NCBI GenBank assembly: GCA_021772075.1
Contig: JAETNQ010000007.1
Location: forward strand, 1 to 64,000
Length of the DNA: 64,000 bases
Origin: Lachnospiraceae bacterium
GTDB lineage: Bacteria > Bacillota > Clostridia > Lachnospirales > Lachnospiraceae
Direction of reading: 5' to 3'
Part shown: positions 15,487 to 24,886 of the stretch, piece by piece
Layout of the letters: each line of letters begins with the position of its first letter
Position numbering within the stretch: position 1 is the first letter of the stretch
The notes under the pieces: model-generated
Told to the model about the DNA's origin: nothing
Seen by the model: the letters and a program-made list of their open reading frames with translations, nothing else
Database searches by the model: none
Position numbers and translations under genes: made by a program

Positions 15487-16419
15487 ATGAAAAAAAGACA
15501 TATTATTTTAGCTGCAATGTTTGCGTTTCTCTGCTGCCTGGCCGCTTGCGGCCGGGCGGCCGGGCCGGCGGCAGAAAGCATTTATACGTTTACCGATGAT
15601 CTGGGGAGGGAGGTTTCCGTGGATTCCTGTGAACGGACTGCCGTATTATTAGGAAGTTATGCGGATATGTGGATACTTGCCGGGGGAAGCGTCTGCGCCG
15701 CGCCGGAGGATGCTTTTGACGATCTGGATCTGCCTTTGGCGGAAGATACGGTCAATCTGGGCGCTACCAAAAGGCTCAGCCTGGAGCTGCTGCTTTCCAG
15801 CGATCCTGATTTCGTGCTTGCCAGCACCAATACCCCGCAGCACCTGGAATGGCAGGAGGCCATAGAGGGGGCGGGAATTACGGTGGCATATTTCGATGTT
15901 TCCTGTTTTGAAGATTATCTGCGGATGCTGGAAATCTGCACGGATATTACGGGAATGCCGGAACGCTATGAGAAATATGGAACGGATATACAAGAACAGA
16001 TTGACGAAATATTGGAACGCAATGCGGACCGGCCGCCGCAGACAGTTTTGATGATGCGGGCTTCCGCTACGAGCATACGCGCCAAGAAAAACGAAGGAAA
16101 CGTACTGGGGGAAATGCTGGAAAGCTTCGGCTGCGTGAATATTGCCGATAGTGATGAAAGTCTTTTGGAGAATTTAAGCCTGGAAAGTATTATGCTTCAG
16201 AATCCGGACAAGATACTCATCGTGCAGTCCGGCGACGACATGGAAGGAACGAAGGAAAATATTGAAAATATGTTTCGGGAGAATCCCCTTTGGAATGAGC
16301 TGGAGGCTGTAAAGAACGAACAGGTATATTTTCTGGACAAACATCTTTATAATCTGAAGCCAAATGCGCGGTGGGCGGAAGCTTATGAAAAGCTGGAGGA
16401 GATTTTGTATGAAGAATAG
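15487..16419 (+). CDS. ABC transporter substrate-binding lipoprotein (FecB/BtuF type)
   Basis: This 310-residue protein has a lipoprotein signal (MKKRHIILAAMFAFLCCLAACG, lipobox LAAC) and a class III periplasmic-binding fold (TFTDDLGREVSVDSCERTAVLLGSYADMW ... DFVLASTN ... ITVAYFDV). This family captures iron complexes, haem, cobalamin or similar chelates outside the membrane. The ATG at 15487 is preferred because GAGG ends six bases before it; the in-frame ATG at 15481 directly abuts the GAGG. It is followed by its permease and ATPase with overlapping ends. The upstream sulfite-reductase-like gene is 22 bases away, so the whole set is probably co-transcribed. The ligand is not determinable from sequence. 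Confidence 0.88.
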   Translation: MKKRHIILAAMFAFLCCLAACGRAAGPAAESIYTFTDDLGREVSVDSCERTAVLLGSYADMWILAGGSVCAAPEDAFDDLDLPLAEDTVNLGATKRLSLELLLSSDPDFVLASTNTPQHLEWQEAIEGAGITVAYFDVSCFEDYLRMLEICTDITGMPERYEKYGTDIQEQIDEILERNADRPPQTVLMMRASATSIRAKKNEGNVLGEMLESFGCVNIADSDESLLENLSLESIMLQNPDKILIVQSGDDMEGTKENIENMFRENPLWNELEAVKNEQVYFLDKHLYNLKPNARWAEAYEKLEEILYEE

Positions 16420-17410
16420 GAACCGGAGGCAGTTCCTGTTTCTGTGCGCCGGGATATCGGGCTGTCTGGCGGTTTCCGTTTTGAGCCTATGCCTTGGAAA
16501 CGTGCATTTCCCTCCGGCAGATCTGCCCGGTATTCTTGCCGGGGATAAGGGGGCGATGAGCAGAAGCATACTGCTTTATGCCAGGCTTCCCCGTATGTTC
16601 GCCGCTTTGCTGGCAGGGGCCGCTTTGGCTGTGTCCGGCGCGGTGCTGCAGACGGTGCTGGCGAACAGGCTGGCATCGCCGGGGATTATCGGTGTGAATG
16701 CGGGAGCCGGCCTGGGCGTGACGCTTTGCTGCGCGGCGGGGGTTTTATCCGGCTATGCGGTTTCCTGCGCGGCTTTTGCGGGGAGCCTGCTAACAGTGGC
16801 TGTCATTTCCCTCTTCTCTTATCGTACAAGCGCCTCAAAAACCACCGTGATTCTGGGAGGAGTTGCATTGAACAGTATTTTAAATGCAATCTGTGAGTCG
16901 GTGACGGTTTTGGACACGGACATCGCGATGTTAAGCATTGATTTCCGGGTGGGCGGTTTTTCTTCCGTTTCCTATATCCGCTTAATCCCTGCGGGTCTTT
17001 TGATTCTTGCGGCTTTGGCCGTGCTGTTTACTTTATGCAATGAACTGGATGTGGTCGCCCTTGGAGATGAGACTGCCAAGGGCATCGGCCTGCCGGTAGG
17101 ACGGTACCGGCTGGTTTTCCTGGCCCTTGCCGCCCTGCTTGCCGGCGCGGCGGTAAGTTTTGCCGGCCTGCTGGGTTTTGTCGGATTGATCGTGCCGCAT
17201 TTTGTCCGCCGGTATACGGGAAATGAGAGCAGGCATTTGCTGCCTCTTTGTGCCATATGCGGTGCGGGCTTCGTAGCTTTTTGCGATTTGGCTGCCCGTT
17301 TGGCGTTTGCGCCTTACGAACTGCCGGTGGGCATTCTGATGTCAGTGATCGGCGGCCCTGTTTTCCTGTTCCTGTTAGTCCGTTACAAAGGAGGGCGCCG
17401 TTATGATTGA
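16409..17410 (+). CDS. FecCD-family ABC transporter permease
   Basis: This 333-residue integral membrane protein has about ten hydrophobic segments. It carries the family signatures LPRMFAALLAGAALAVSGAVLQTVLANRLASPGIIGVNAGAGLG near the start and GLLGFVGLIVPHFVRRYTG near the end. As a homodimer it forms the membrane channel for the chelate delivered by the upstream lipoprotein. The ATG at 16409 follows GGAGG and overlaps the upstream stop by 11 bases. An in-frame start at 16364 lies within the upstream gene. Confidence 0.92.
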   Translation: MKNRNRRQFLFLCAGISGCLAVSVLSLCLGNVHFPPADLPGILAGDKGAMSRSILLYARLPRMFAALLAGAALAVSGAVLQTVLANRLASPGIIGVNAGAGLGVTLCCAAGVLSGYAVSCAAFAGSLLTVAVISLFSYRTSASKTTVILGGVALNSILNAICESVTVLDTDIAMLSIDFRVGGFSSVSYIRLIPAGLLILAALAVLFTLCNELDVVALGDETAKGIGLPVGRYRLVFLALAALLAGAAVSFAGLLGFVGLIVPHFVRRYTGNESRHLLPLCAICGAGFVAFCDLAARLAFAPYELPVGILMSVIGGPVFLFLLVRYKGGRRYD

Positions 17411-18158
17411 AGTCAACAATATATCGGCAGGATATGGGAAAAAGGAGATTTTGCAAGGCATAAGTTTTAAAGCGGAAGAAGGAAAGATAACGACTTTGGT
17501 GGGCAGCAACGGAAGCGGCAAAAGCACATTGCTGAAAGCTCTTCTGGGGCTTATTCCATGGAGCGGCGGCGGTATTACGGTTGACGGAATGCCGGTAAAA
17601 GGAATGAGCCGGGCGGAGATTGCCAGATGGATTGCTTATCTGCCCCAGGGGAAAAATGTACCTGATATATCGGCAGGGCGAATGACGCTCCACGGGCGTT
17701 TTCCTTACCTGAGTTATCCGAGAAGATACCGGGAATCGGATTTTCGGATCGCGGAGGAAGCCATGAGGCAAATGGGCGTCTTGGAACTGGCGGACAGGCA
17801 GATGGCCGAACTTTCGGGCGGCATGCGGCAGAAAGTGTATCTGGCTATGGCTCTGGCGCAGCAGGCTCCGGCAATTGTGATGGATGAGCCGACCACTTAT
17901 CTCGATATCGGACAGCAGTTTAAATTTGCGGAGATAATAAAAAAATTGTCAGAAAGCGGGAAAACGATCGTCCTTGTCCTGCATGATATTTTGCTTGCCT
18001 TGAAGATTTCCGACCATATCGCGGCGGTTCGGGATGGAAAAATAATCCAGTGCGGAACGCCGGAAGAAATCTTAAAAACGGATATTATGAGGGAATTGTA
18101 CGGTATAACAGTAAAGTCTGTCAGGACGGAGAAGGGAATACAGTACTATTATGAGTAA
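17403..18158 (+). CDS. FecE/FepC-type ABC transporter ATPase
   Basis: This 251-residue ATP-binding subunit has Walker A GSNGSGKST (residues 34-42), Q-loop YLPQGK, signature LSGGMRQKV, Walker B AIVMDEP with D-loop TTYLDIG, and switch His in VLHD. It powers import through the FecCD-type permease, whose end it overlaps by 8 bases. RBS AGGAGGG is inside the permease gene. It is the last gene of the run; 86 bases separate it from the 6S RNA start. Confidence 0.93.
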   Translation: MIEVNNISAGYGKKEILQGISFKAEEGKITTLVGSNGSGKSTLLKALLGLIPWSGGGITVDGMPVKGMSRAEIARWIAYLPQGKNVPDISAGRMTLHGRFPYLSYPRRYRESDFRIAEEAMRQMGVLELADRQMAELSGGMRQKVYLAMALAQQAPAIVMDEPTTYLDIGQQFKFAEIIKKLSESGKTIVLVLHDILLALKISDHIAAVRDGKIIQCGTPEEILKTDIMRELYGITVKSVRTEKGIQYYYE

Positions 18159-18207
18159 GCGGCATATGGCGCGGACATATATTTTGCATTTATACCAAAA
18201 TTTGCAG

Positions 18208-18236
18208 TTGTATTTTGTATAACGATTGGATATAAT
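18208..18236 (+). promoter_or_regulatory. Promoter of the 6S RNA gene
   Basis: TTGTAT (18208-18213), 17 bases, perfect TATAAT (18231-18236). The predicted start near 18243 is two bases before the closing helix of the RNA. Confidence 0.75.
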
Positions 18237-18432
18237 AGAAATAACCTGGAATGCACGATAACTCTTGTTATTTTGAACCTACATTTACTTTAAACGGGAT
18301 TCCTACATTGCCTTGCGGCTGTCAAGCCCCCACTCTTAGAGGATTGGAGGGGAAGACAAAAGTAAGGTTGCGGTTACCCACCTGGCTTAGGCTAGGAGTC
18401 AAAGTACAAGAACCGGCATTTTGGGGAATATA

Positions 18433-18448
18433 TTGTAGTATACTACAA
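18433..18448. promoter_or_regulatory. Perfect 16-bp palindrome TTGTAGTATACTACAA
   Basis: It is located between the closing helix of the 6S RNA and its terminator. It could be a processing hairpin of the precursor or a DNA-binding site; nothing else distinguishes these. Confidence 0.5.
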
Positions 18449-18451
18449 AAG

Positions 18452-18479
18452 AAAAAGCAGCCTTGGAGGCTGCTTTTTT
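18452..18479 (+). terminator. Intrinsic terminator of the 6S RNA gene
   Basis: AAAAAGCAGCC-TTGGA-GGCTGC followed by T6. It lies 19 bases before the next start codon, so the downstream gene needs read-through or an internal promoter. Confidence 0.92.
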
Positions 18480-18497
18480 ATAAGAGGGGGATTATGA

Positions 18498-20909
18498 ATG
18501 AGAGGGAATAACAGGATTCTTGTCAAGATATTGCTGACTTTGGCCGGATGTTTCATCATCGGCTATATTTTTGCGGTCAGTATACGGATGAATATGGTCA
18601 GGCAGCCGGAGGGCGGGTACATAAGGCTTCAGGATGCGTTGATTCTGGCGGAAGCGATGGAGGAAGGGCTGGAAGAGGGAAAAGGGACGGAGTTGTATGA
18701 AAGCTGGCGGGATTTGCTGGAAGCGGACAGCGAAAGCAATCTTACTTATGGACAGTTTTCCGGCTGGCTGGATGGAATGGTTTTATATCTGGAAGAGAGG
18801 ATGGAGGAAGAGGGCGGCGGAGAGGGTTTTTTGTTTTCCGAGGAAAAAGAAGGAAGGAAGGAAGCCGTTGGCGAATTGCGGCGGGAGTACCAAAAAAAAT
18901 ACAGACAGGATTTCCAGTTCCTTCAGGCGGACTGGTATCGAATGTATGATTTGCTTTTGTCCTGTTTCGATATGGAAGACTCCATACGGAAGACGAATGT
19001 GACGGTGCTTGGATGCGGAAGCGAGGTAGTGGATGAAGAAGGAAACGAGATGGCGGACGGAAGGCTGCTGGCGGAAGAGGGGGAATATTTTTACCGTTCG
19101 GATGTGTTTGAGAATAGTAAATACCAAGGTCTCCGGGTATATCAGAAAGACGATGTGCTGTTAGCTGCGGCGGATATAGCGAGCAGGGGAATGGATCTGA
19201 AGAATATGTGGATCGTGGAAGCGCAGGAAGGGGAAGGACTCCAGGTTTTTTATAAAGGATACGAGGTTCGGTTTCCCTATGAAAAGGCGGAAGCCGGACA
19301 GCGGGAGCAGATCGGCGATCTGGCATTTGCGGACGGGGCGCTGCGGTCGGTGAAAATAAAAGGGGAAAAAGTGAGCGGAAAGCTTTTGAGCATAGGAAAC
19401 GGAACCATAGAAATTGAGGGAAAGGGAAAATTTCCCTGCCAGGAGGATATGGCGGTTTATAAGCTGTACGGAAAACTGAGCGGGGGAGGGCGGACGGATT
19501 TAAGGATCGGCTACGATTTTACGGATTTTGTATTGGAAGACGGGACGGTTTGCGCCGGATTGGTCACTAGGGACGAGGCCATGGAAAATATCAGGGTGGT
19601 GATCAAAGATACGGGATATGGAGGAGCTTATCATGAAAGGGTGGAACTGACGGCGGATACCGCTTTTACGCTGCGGTTTGGAAATTATGACAGTATGGAA
19701 AGCAGGGAATACGAAGCGGGGGATATCGTATCCATCGATGCGGGAAGCGAATTTTTTTCCGGTGAAAGGATTTATATCGAACCGGAAGCGCTGACCGGGA
19801 GGATTCAGCTTCTTTCCGTGGAGCGGGCGCAGGGAAATCCTGAATACAGGGGAAAAATGGAGATTTCCAGGACGGCGGAGGGGTTGGTAGTGGTCAATGA
19901 GCTTCTGCTGGAAGAATATTTATATTCGGTAGTGCCCAGCGAAATGCCGTCTTCCTATCCGTTGGAGGCGCTGAAAGCCCAGGCTGTCTGTGCGAGAACT
20001 TACGCATACCGGCATATGCAGCATTCAGGAATCGCCGGATTCGGAGCCCATGTGGATGACAGCGCGGCCTATCAGGTATACAATAATATTGCGGAAAATG
20101 CACAGAGCACGAAGGCGGTAAAAGAAACTTCCGGGAGCCTTTTGTATTATGGCGACGAACTATGCGGTTCTTATTATTATTCCACTTCCTGCGGATTCGG
20201 GACGGATGCCGGCATCTGGAAGTCGGGCGGCGATGAAGATACTTCTTATTTGCAGGCGAAGCGCATCGGAGAAGGAGAACCGGGCTATGATGGAGGGGAG
20301 ATGGCGGAAGAAGATAATTTTGCCTCTTTTATTTCCAGGGCATATGATTCCGATTATGAAAGCGGGGAGGCCTGGTACCGGTGGACTTATGAATCAAAAG
20401 AGGCAGACGGGGGCCGGCTTCTTGCGGCCATGCAGCGGCGGTATGAGGTGAATGACAGGCTTGTGCTGACCAGAAACGACGAAGGGGAATTCGAAAGCAA
20501 GCCGGTGAAGCGGCTGGGGAAGGTGAAGGATATTTCTATTATAAAGAGGGGAAGCGGGGGCGTGGCGGACGAACTGCTGATTGAGGGAACGGAAAATACT
20601 TTTAAGGTTATTTCCGAACATAATATCCGATATGTATTAAATAACGGGGTAAGCAAAGTGGTCAGGCAGGACGGCAGCGAAGTCGCTTCTCCCAGTCTGC
20701 TTCCCAGCGGGTATTTTTCGATTGCCACTAGCAAAGAAGACGATATTGTGGTAGGATATATTTTGTCCGGCGGAGGATATGGGCATGGAGTGGGCATGTC
20801 CCAGAACGGGGCGAAGGCGATGGCGAAAAAAGGATTCAGTTTCGGCGAGATTCTGACTTTTTTTTATCGCTCCTGCGAAATACGGAATGTTTACGGCTCC
20901 GGGCAGTAA
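18498..20909 (+). CDS. Large SpoIID/LytB-domain protein, membrane-anchored
   Basis: This 803-residue protein has an N-terminal membrane anchor (about residues 8-28, ILLTLAGCFIIGYIFAV) and a roughly 430-residue charged region rich in Glu and Gly. A C-terminal SpoIID domain follows from about residue 455 (LLLEEYLYSVVPSEMPSSYPLEALKAQAVCARTYA ... CGFGTDAGIWKSG ... SGGGYGHGVGMSQNGAKAMA). The glutamate in VPSEMPS corresponds to the catalytic Glu of SpoIID, which cleaves glycan strands lacking stem peptides during engulfment. B. subtilis SpoIID is about 340 residues, so this is a greatly extended relative and may act in vegetative wall turnover. The ATG at 18498 is used because the ATG at 18494 opens only five codons. 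Confidence 0.85.
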   Translation: MRGNNRILVKILLTLAGCFIIGYIFAVSIRMNMVRQPEGGYIRLQDALILAEAMEEGLEEGKGTELYESWRDLLEADSESNLTYGQFSGWLDGMVLYLEERMEEEGGGEGFLFSEEKEGRKEAVGELRREYQKKYRQDFQFLQADWYRMYDLLLSCFDMEDSIRKTNVTVLGCGSEVVDEEGNEMADGRLLAEEGEYFYRSDVFENSKYQGLRVYQKDDVLLAAADIASRGMDLKNMWIVEAQEGEGLQVFYKGYEVRFPYEKAEAGQREQIGDLAFADGALRSVKIKGEKVSGKLLSIGNGTIEIEGKGKFPCQEDMAVYKLYGKLSGGGRTDLRIGYDFTDFVLEDGTVCAGLVTRDEAMENIRVVIKDTGYGGAYHERVELTADTAFTLRFGNYDSMESREYEAGDIVSIDAGSEFFSGERIYIEPEALTGRIQLLSVERAQGNPEYRGKMEISRTAEGLVVVNELLLEEYLYSVVPSEMPSSYPLEALKAQAVCARTYAYRHMQHSGIAGFGAHVDDSAAYQVYNNIAENAQSTKAVKETSGSLLYYGDELCGSYYYSTSCGFGTDAGIWKSGGDEDTSYLQAKRIGEGEPGYDGGEMAEEDNFASFISRAYDSDYESGEAWYRWTYESKEADGGRLLAAMQRRYEVNDRLVLTRNDEGEFESKPVKRLGKVKDISIIKRGSGGVADELLIEGTENTFKVISEHNIRYVLNNGVSKVVRQDGSEVASPSLLPSGYFSIATSKEDDIVVGYILSGGGYGHGVGMSQNGAKAMAKKGFSFGEILTFFYRSCEIRNVYGSGQ

Positions 20910-20965
20910 ACGACATACATATTCGGATATCGGCCGGGAAAAAGTGTGGATAGGAATGGGAGTTT

Positions 20966-21841
20966 ATGGTAAAAAGGTTGATTTATATCGGCAGGGATTT
21001 CAGCCGTCAGATGAATAAGAAAAATATAAGCGCATTTGCGGCAAGCACGACGTTTTTCCTGTTTTTGTCTTTGATTCCTATGCTGGTTTTGCTCTGTTCC
21101 ATTATTCCTTACACTTCATTGACAGAAGCGAATCTTATGACTTTTATTACGGATTTGACGCCGGATGCGGTGGATTCCCTGGTGGTATCCATTATCAGGG
21201 ACGTATATGCGCAGTCGGCGGGGGTGCTTTCCATTGCGGCGGTGACTACCTTATGGTCGGCGGCAAAGGGGATGCTCGCTATGAGCCGCGGATTAAATGA
21301 AATCAATGATGTGGATGAAGACAGGAATTATGTAGTGGTAAGGGGAATCGCTGCTTTTTACACTGTTTTATTCCTGGCGGTGATCATGCTTTCCCTCGTG
21401 GTCATGGTATTCGGGAACGCTTTAGTGAACGGGGTCATCCGTTATATTCCGCAGACGGAGAAAATTTTTGATTTTATGCTGAATTTTCGGCTGCTGTTCG
21501 TACTCGGCGTCATGATCATCGGGTTTGCCATGATGTACGCGTACATACCGAATAAAAAATTGAGGTTTGTTTACCAGATTCCCGGAGCGGTGTTTTCGGC
21601 GGTTCTATGGAATGTTTTTTCCTGGGCGTTCTCCATTTATGTGGAAAAAATTAATAATTTCAGCACATATGGGAATCTGGCGACGATTGTTATTATCATG
21701 CTGTGGCTGTATATGTGTATTTACATTATTATGGTGGGGGCTTATGTAAACCGGTATTTTGAGCCGGTGTACCAGTTTTTTTCTTATTATAGAGAGGTAA
21801 AAAAGGGAAGGAAAAGAGAAAAAAAGAGAAATGGAAGATGA
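20966..21841 (+). CDS. YihY/BrkB-family inner membrane protein
   Basis: This 291-residue protein has about six membrane segments and the family features [25 protein letters not shown] near the start, [18 protein letters not shown] in the middle and [29 protein letters not shown] near the end. The family was once called RNase BN in error; its function is unknown, and proposals include transport. The C-terminus is a Lys/Arg-rich cytoplasmic tail. The stop overlaps the next start codon by ATGA, so it is likely translated together with the chemoreceptor downstream. Confidence 0.9.
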   Translation: MVKRLIYIGRDFSRQMNKKNISAFAASTTFFLFLSLIPMLVLLCSIIPYTSLTEANLMTFITDLTPDAVDSLVVSIIRDVYAQSAGVLSIAAVTTLWSAAKGMLAMSRGLNEINDVDEDRNYVVVRGIAAFYTVLFLAVIMLSLVVMVFGNALVNGVIRYIPQTEKIFDFMLNFRLLFVLGVMIIGFAMMYAYIPNKKLRFVYQIPGAVFSAVLWNVFSWAFSIYVEKINNFSTYGNLATIVIIMLWLYMCIYIIMVGAYVNRYFEPVYQFFSYYREVKKGRKREKKRNGR

Positions 21842-23844
21842 GAAAAAAAGCACAAGCGAAGATGCTTCCTATTAAGGCGAAGCTGTTAGGGACGATATTG
21901 CCGGTAGTTGCTGTCATGGTATTGGTTATTGCAGCGACTTCTTATTTGATTTCCAAGAATATCATCACGGAATATTCGCAGAACCTGTTAAGCTCGTCCA
22001 TTGGAAATCAGGCGAATGAGATTGAGTCGTGGCTGGATGAGAATTTGTCCGCCTTCCAGACCGTAAAGCAGGCGATTGAAGGGACAAATCCGGACGAAGC
22101 GGCTCTGCAGCGCATACTGGACAGTTATTATCAGTTTAATGATAATTATCCGGAAGGGCTGTATGTGGCGGATGCAAACGGAAAGCTGATGAAAGCGGCA
22201 GGATCGGACAAGACAGAGAGCAATCTGTTGGAATCCGTGTGGTACCAGGACGGCATCACACGGCTGAATATGGCATTTACAGATGCATATACAGATGAGA
22301 ACGGCGAAGCGCTTGTCAGCGCCTCCGGTATTTTGGATGATGGCTCTGATGTTTTGAAAGTCATTTCAGCAGACTTGTCCCTGCAGCGCATCAGTATTAT
22401 CGTAAACAGTTTTATTGAGATGGAGGATGCGCAGGCGTTTTTGGTCAATTCCAAGGACGGCACGATACTTGCCCATAGGGATAACAGTCTGATTTCCACG
22501 AGGCTTGCTGATGCCGGCGATGCATTTATGCAGGATGTGGACGAAAAACTCAATCAGCATGACTATCGGATGACGGAAATAGCTGACCGGATGACAGCAT
22601 TTACGGAAATAGAAGGAACGGACTGGATTCTGGTTTCCTATATTCCGACGGAAACGATTTATGCGGATATTAACGGCGTCAGAATCCTCATGGTTGTGAT
22701 TGGCCTGGTATCGCTGCTGCTGCTCGCTATTTTGATCGAGCGCGTTGTCCAGATAGTGATCAAGCCGGTCAAGGAGTTGACAAGAATCATTACTGCCATG
22801 ACCGACGGTGATTTTACGGTTTGCGTAACAACAAAGAGCAACGATGAAATCGGTGTTATGAGCCGGGGCGTGGAGCGGTTTATCCAGTCCATGCGCAGCA
22901 TGATCCTGTCCATCCACGGCGTGTCTGATAAGCTGCATATCCAGGCGGACAACAGCAACGGTGTTTCCGGTGAAATGTATAATGCCTCCAAACTGCAGAG
23001 CGAGTCGATGCAGGAGTTGAACAGGACGGTAGGACAGCTTTCTCTTTCAGTGAATGAGATTGCGGAAAATGCCAGCACGCTTGCATCGGTAGTGACGAAT
23101 ACGAAAAAAGACGGCGGGCAGGTAGACCTCAAGATGAAAGCGACGGTAGAGGTTTCCCGCCAGGGAAAAGCAGACATGCAGGATGTCGGTGTTGCAATGC
23201 AGAGCATCAATGAATCGATGATGAAACTTCAGCAGGCGATCGACAAGGTGGGAAAGGCATCTGAGGAAATTACGGATATTGCAGGGGTGATCAGCGATAT
23301 TGCGGACGAGACTAATCTGTTATCATTAAATGCTTCGATCGAGGCGGCCCGGGCAGGAGATGCAGGAAAGGGCTTTGCGGTAGTCGCAACACAGATCGGG
23401 AAGCTGGCGCAGACTAGCTCGGATTCCGTACATAATATTGAAAGCTTGATTTCCGAGATCATTGTTCTCGTAAAGGACGCAGTCAGCCAGGCGGATGACA
23501 GCGTTAACAATATCCAGAGCAGCAGCGAGCTGGTGAATAATGCATTGAAGACATTTGATGTGATCTTTAATAATATTGACGAGGTTAATAATCTGGTACA
23601 TCAGATGATTGAAAAAGTGGAGCAGGTAGACCATGTGGCGATCAATGTGGCTGCCATTTCAGAGGAACAGGCGGCAAGCTCCGAAGAGATTCTGGCGACA
23701 TCGACTACGATGGTAGAGCAGGCGCAAGGCATCACCGGAAACAGCGAGACGGTTGCGGAAGGAGCAAAAGAGCTGACAGAGTCTGCGGTAGAGCTGGCAA
23801 ATCAGGTGAACATGTTCAAGGTGGATAGGGAGGATAAGGTATGA
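21838..23844 (+). CDS. Methyl-accepting chemotaxis protein with dCache-type sensor
   Basis: This 668-residue chemoreceptor has a first membrane segment at about residues 17-38, then an extracellular sensor of about 240 residues resembling dCache ([23 protein letters not shown] ... [15 protein letters not shown] ... [17 protein letters not shown]). A second membrane segment ([20 protein letters not shown]) and a HAMP linker follow. The long cytoplasmic coiled coil has the signalling tip [41 protein letters not shown]. It signals to CheA/CheW. It overlaps both neighbours by 4 bases (ATGA at each end), which ties it tightly to the downstream sugar-binding lipoprotein. Confidence 0.92.
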   Translation: MRKKAQAKMLPIKAKLLGTILPVVAVMVLVIAATSYLISKNIITEYSQNLLSSSIGNQANEIESWLDENLSAFQTVKQAIEGTNPDEAALQRILDSYYQFNDNYPEGLYVADANGKLMKAAGSDKTESNLLESVWYQDGITRLNMAFTDAYTDENGEALVSASGILDDGSDVLKVISADLSLQRISIIVNSFIEMEDAQAFLVNSKDGTILAHRDNSLISTRLADAGDAFMQDVDEKLNQHDYRMTEIADRMTAFTEIEGTDWILVSYIPTETIYADINGVRILMVVIGLVSLLLLAILIERVVQIVIKPVKELTRIITAMTDGDFTVCVTTKSNDEIGVMSRGVERFIQSMRSMILSIHGVSDKLHIQADNSNGVSGEMYNASKLQSESMQELNRTVGQLSLSVNEIAENASTLASVVTNTKKDGGQVDLKMKATVEVSRQGKADMQDVGVAMQSINESMMKLQQAIDKVGKASEEITDIAGVISDIADETNLLSLNASIEAARAGDAGKGFAVVATQIGKLAQTSSDSVHNIESLISEIIVLVKDAVSQADDSVNNIQSSSELVNNALKTFDVIFNNIDEVNNLVHQMIEKVEQVDHVAINVAAISEEQAASSEEILATSTTMVEQAQGITGNSETVAEGAKELTESAVELANQVNMFKVDREDKV

Positions 23845-24821
23845 GAAAAAGGCTGGGAATATTGTTGAGCGTGGTGGTACTCGGGATGCTGGCGCTTACC
23901 GGCTGCGGGAGCAGCAAAGGAGTCGCTTCCAATAAGGACATAAAAATCCTTCTCGTCCTGAACCAAATGGACAGCTTCCGAGGGACGCTTGTTGCGGCGG
24001 CAGAGGAAACTGCTGAGGCGGAGGGCGCGCAGTTTGATTTCAAGGATGCGGAGGGTTCCATTGAAAAACAGGTGAGTTATCTGAAATCTGCAGGGCAGGA
24101 TGGCTACAATGTAATTCTCTGCTGCCCGGTATCGGCGGAGACGGTTGTGGAGCTGAAGGCGAGCGCGGGGGACATACCGATTGTTTTTATCAATGGCTGT
24201 CCGGATGAAAAGCAGCTGAAGGAAGGGGAATACATCTATGCCGGTTCCGATGAATTTGTGGCAGGGCAGTTCCAGGCAGAATATGTGCTGGACAAGCTGG
24301 CGGGCCGCCAGGAGATTAATGTGGTGCTGTTAAAAGGCGAAAAAGGCCATTCTGCGACGGTAGGGAGAACCAAAGGGGTAAAGCAGACGTTAGAAAGCAG
24401 CGGAGAGACGATCCGTTATGTGTTTGAGGATTATGCTGACTGGGACCAGGAACTGGCGAAGCATCTGTTTGAAACATTTTTAAGAACCGGATCGCCGGCA
24501 GACTGTGTGCTTTGTGAAAATGATGCTATGGCTCTTGGAGTGATTGAAGCGTGCAAAGAGGCAAATATTGATCTGAGTACCCTGCCGGTGCTTGGCGTGG
24601 ATGCGACTGCCGATGGATGTGCGGCGATCAAAAACGGAGAGATGGCATTTACCGTTTACCAGTCCGGGGTTGGGCAGGGAGAAGCGGCGGTAAAAGCGGC
24701 GATCCGGTTTGCCCGTGGGGAATCTGCCGATTCGCTGGAGGGTGTCAGCGAGGATGGGAAATACGTCTGGGTTCCCTTTGAAAAAGTAGATAAGACAAAT
24801 GTGTCGCAGTACAGCAATTAA
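23841..24821 (+). CDS. Sugar-binding lipoprotein, ribose/galactose type (Peripla_BP_4)
   Basis: This 326-residue lipoprotein (signal [23 protein letters not shown]) has the type I periplasmic-binding fold: [32 protein letters not shown], then [20 protein letters not shown] and [19 protein letters not shown]. Ribose- and galactose-binding proteins feed ABC importers or chemoreceptors. No permease or ATPase gene is adjacent. Its start overlaps the chemoreceptor stop (ATGA), so its partner is probably that receptor. The sugar is not predictable. Transcription probably ends before the convergent phosphoesterase gene. Confidence 0.88.
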   Translation: MRKRLGILLSVVVLGMLALTGCGSSKGVASNKDIKILLVLNQMDSFRGTLVAAAEETAEAEGAQFDFKDAEGSIEKQVSYLKSAGQDGYNVILCCPVSAETVVELKASAGDIPIVFINGCPDEKQLKEGEYIYAGSDEFVAGQFQAEYVLDKLAGRQEINVVLLKGEKGHSATVGRTKGVKQTLESSGETIRYVFEDYADWDQELAKHLFETFLRTGSPADCVLCENDAMALGVIEACKEANIDLSTLPVLGVDATADGCAAIKNGEMAFTVYQSGVGQGEAAVKAAIRFARGESADSLEGVSEDGKYVWVPFEKVDKTNVSQYSN

Positions 24822-24857
24822 CGGTTTGGAGGGGCTTTTGCACCCGATGGCAGAGTG

Positions 24858-24877
24858 AAAAACCGGCATTTGCCGGC
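24858..24877 (-). terminator. Minus-strand terminator of the metallophosphoesterase gene
   Basis: Read on the minus strand, CCGGCA-AA-TGCCGG is followed by T5, ten bases after the stop codon at 24887. Confidence 0.8.
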
Positions 24878-24886
24878 AGTTCTCTT

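Larger units (their letters stand above)
18243..18479 (+). ncRNA. ssrS: 6S RNA (sigma-A RNA polymerase regulator)
   Basis: The transcript can fold into one long interrupted rod. The closing helix is 18245-18254 (CCTGGAATGC) with 18416-18425 (GCATTTTGGG), all ten positions paired if G-U is allowed. Next come TCTTGT with ACAAGA and TTTGA with TCAAA. A large central bubble follows, with CCTGGC-TTAG-GCTAGG as a small hairpin on its 3' side, and an apical arm (CTTGC/GTAAG, GTC/GAC, CCCC/GGGG). A long rod with an open centre and a 3'-side hairpin is the 6S architecture, which mimics an open promoter and binds the housekeeping polymerase. The mature end is probably near 18430; the terminator lies at 18452-18479. 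There is no coding potential, and the gene has its own promoter. Confidence 0.78.

Noticed and set aside
12843..15581. Two long minus-strand frames (400 and 509 codons) opposite the oxidoreductase fusion
   Set aside because: The plus strand encodes clear cofactor-binding motifs over the same bases; the opposite frames show Arg/His/Pro-rich shadow composition.
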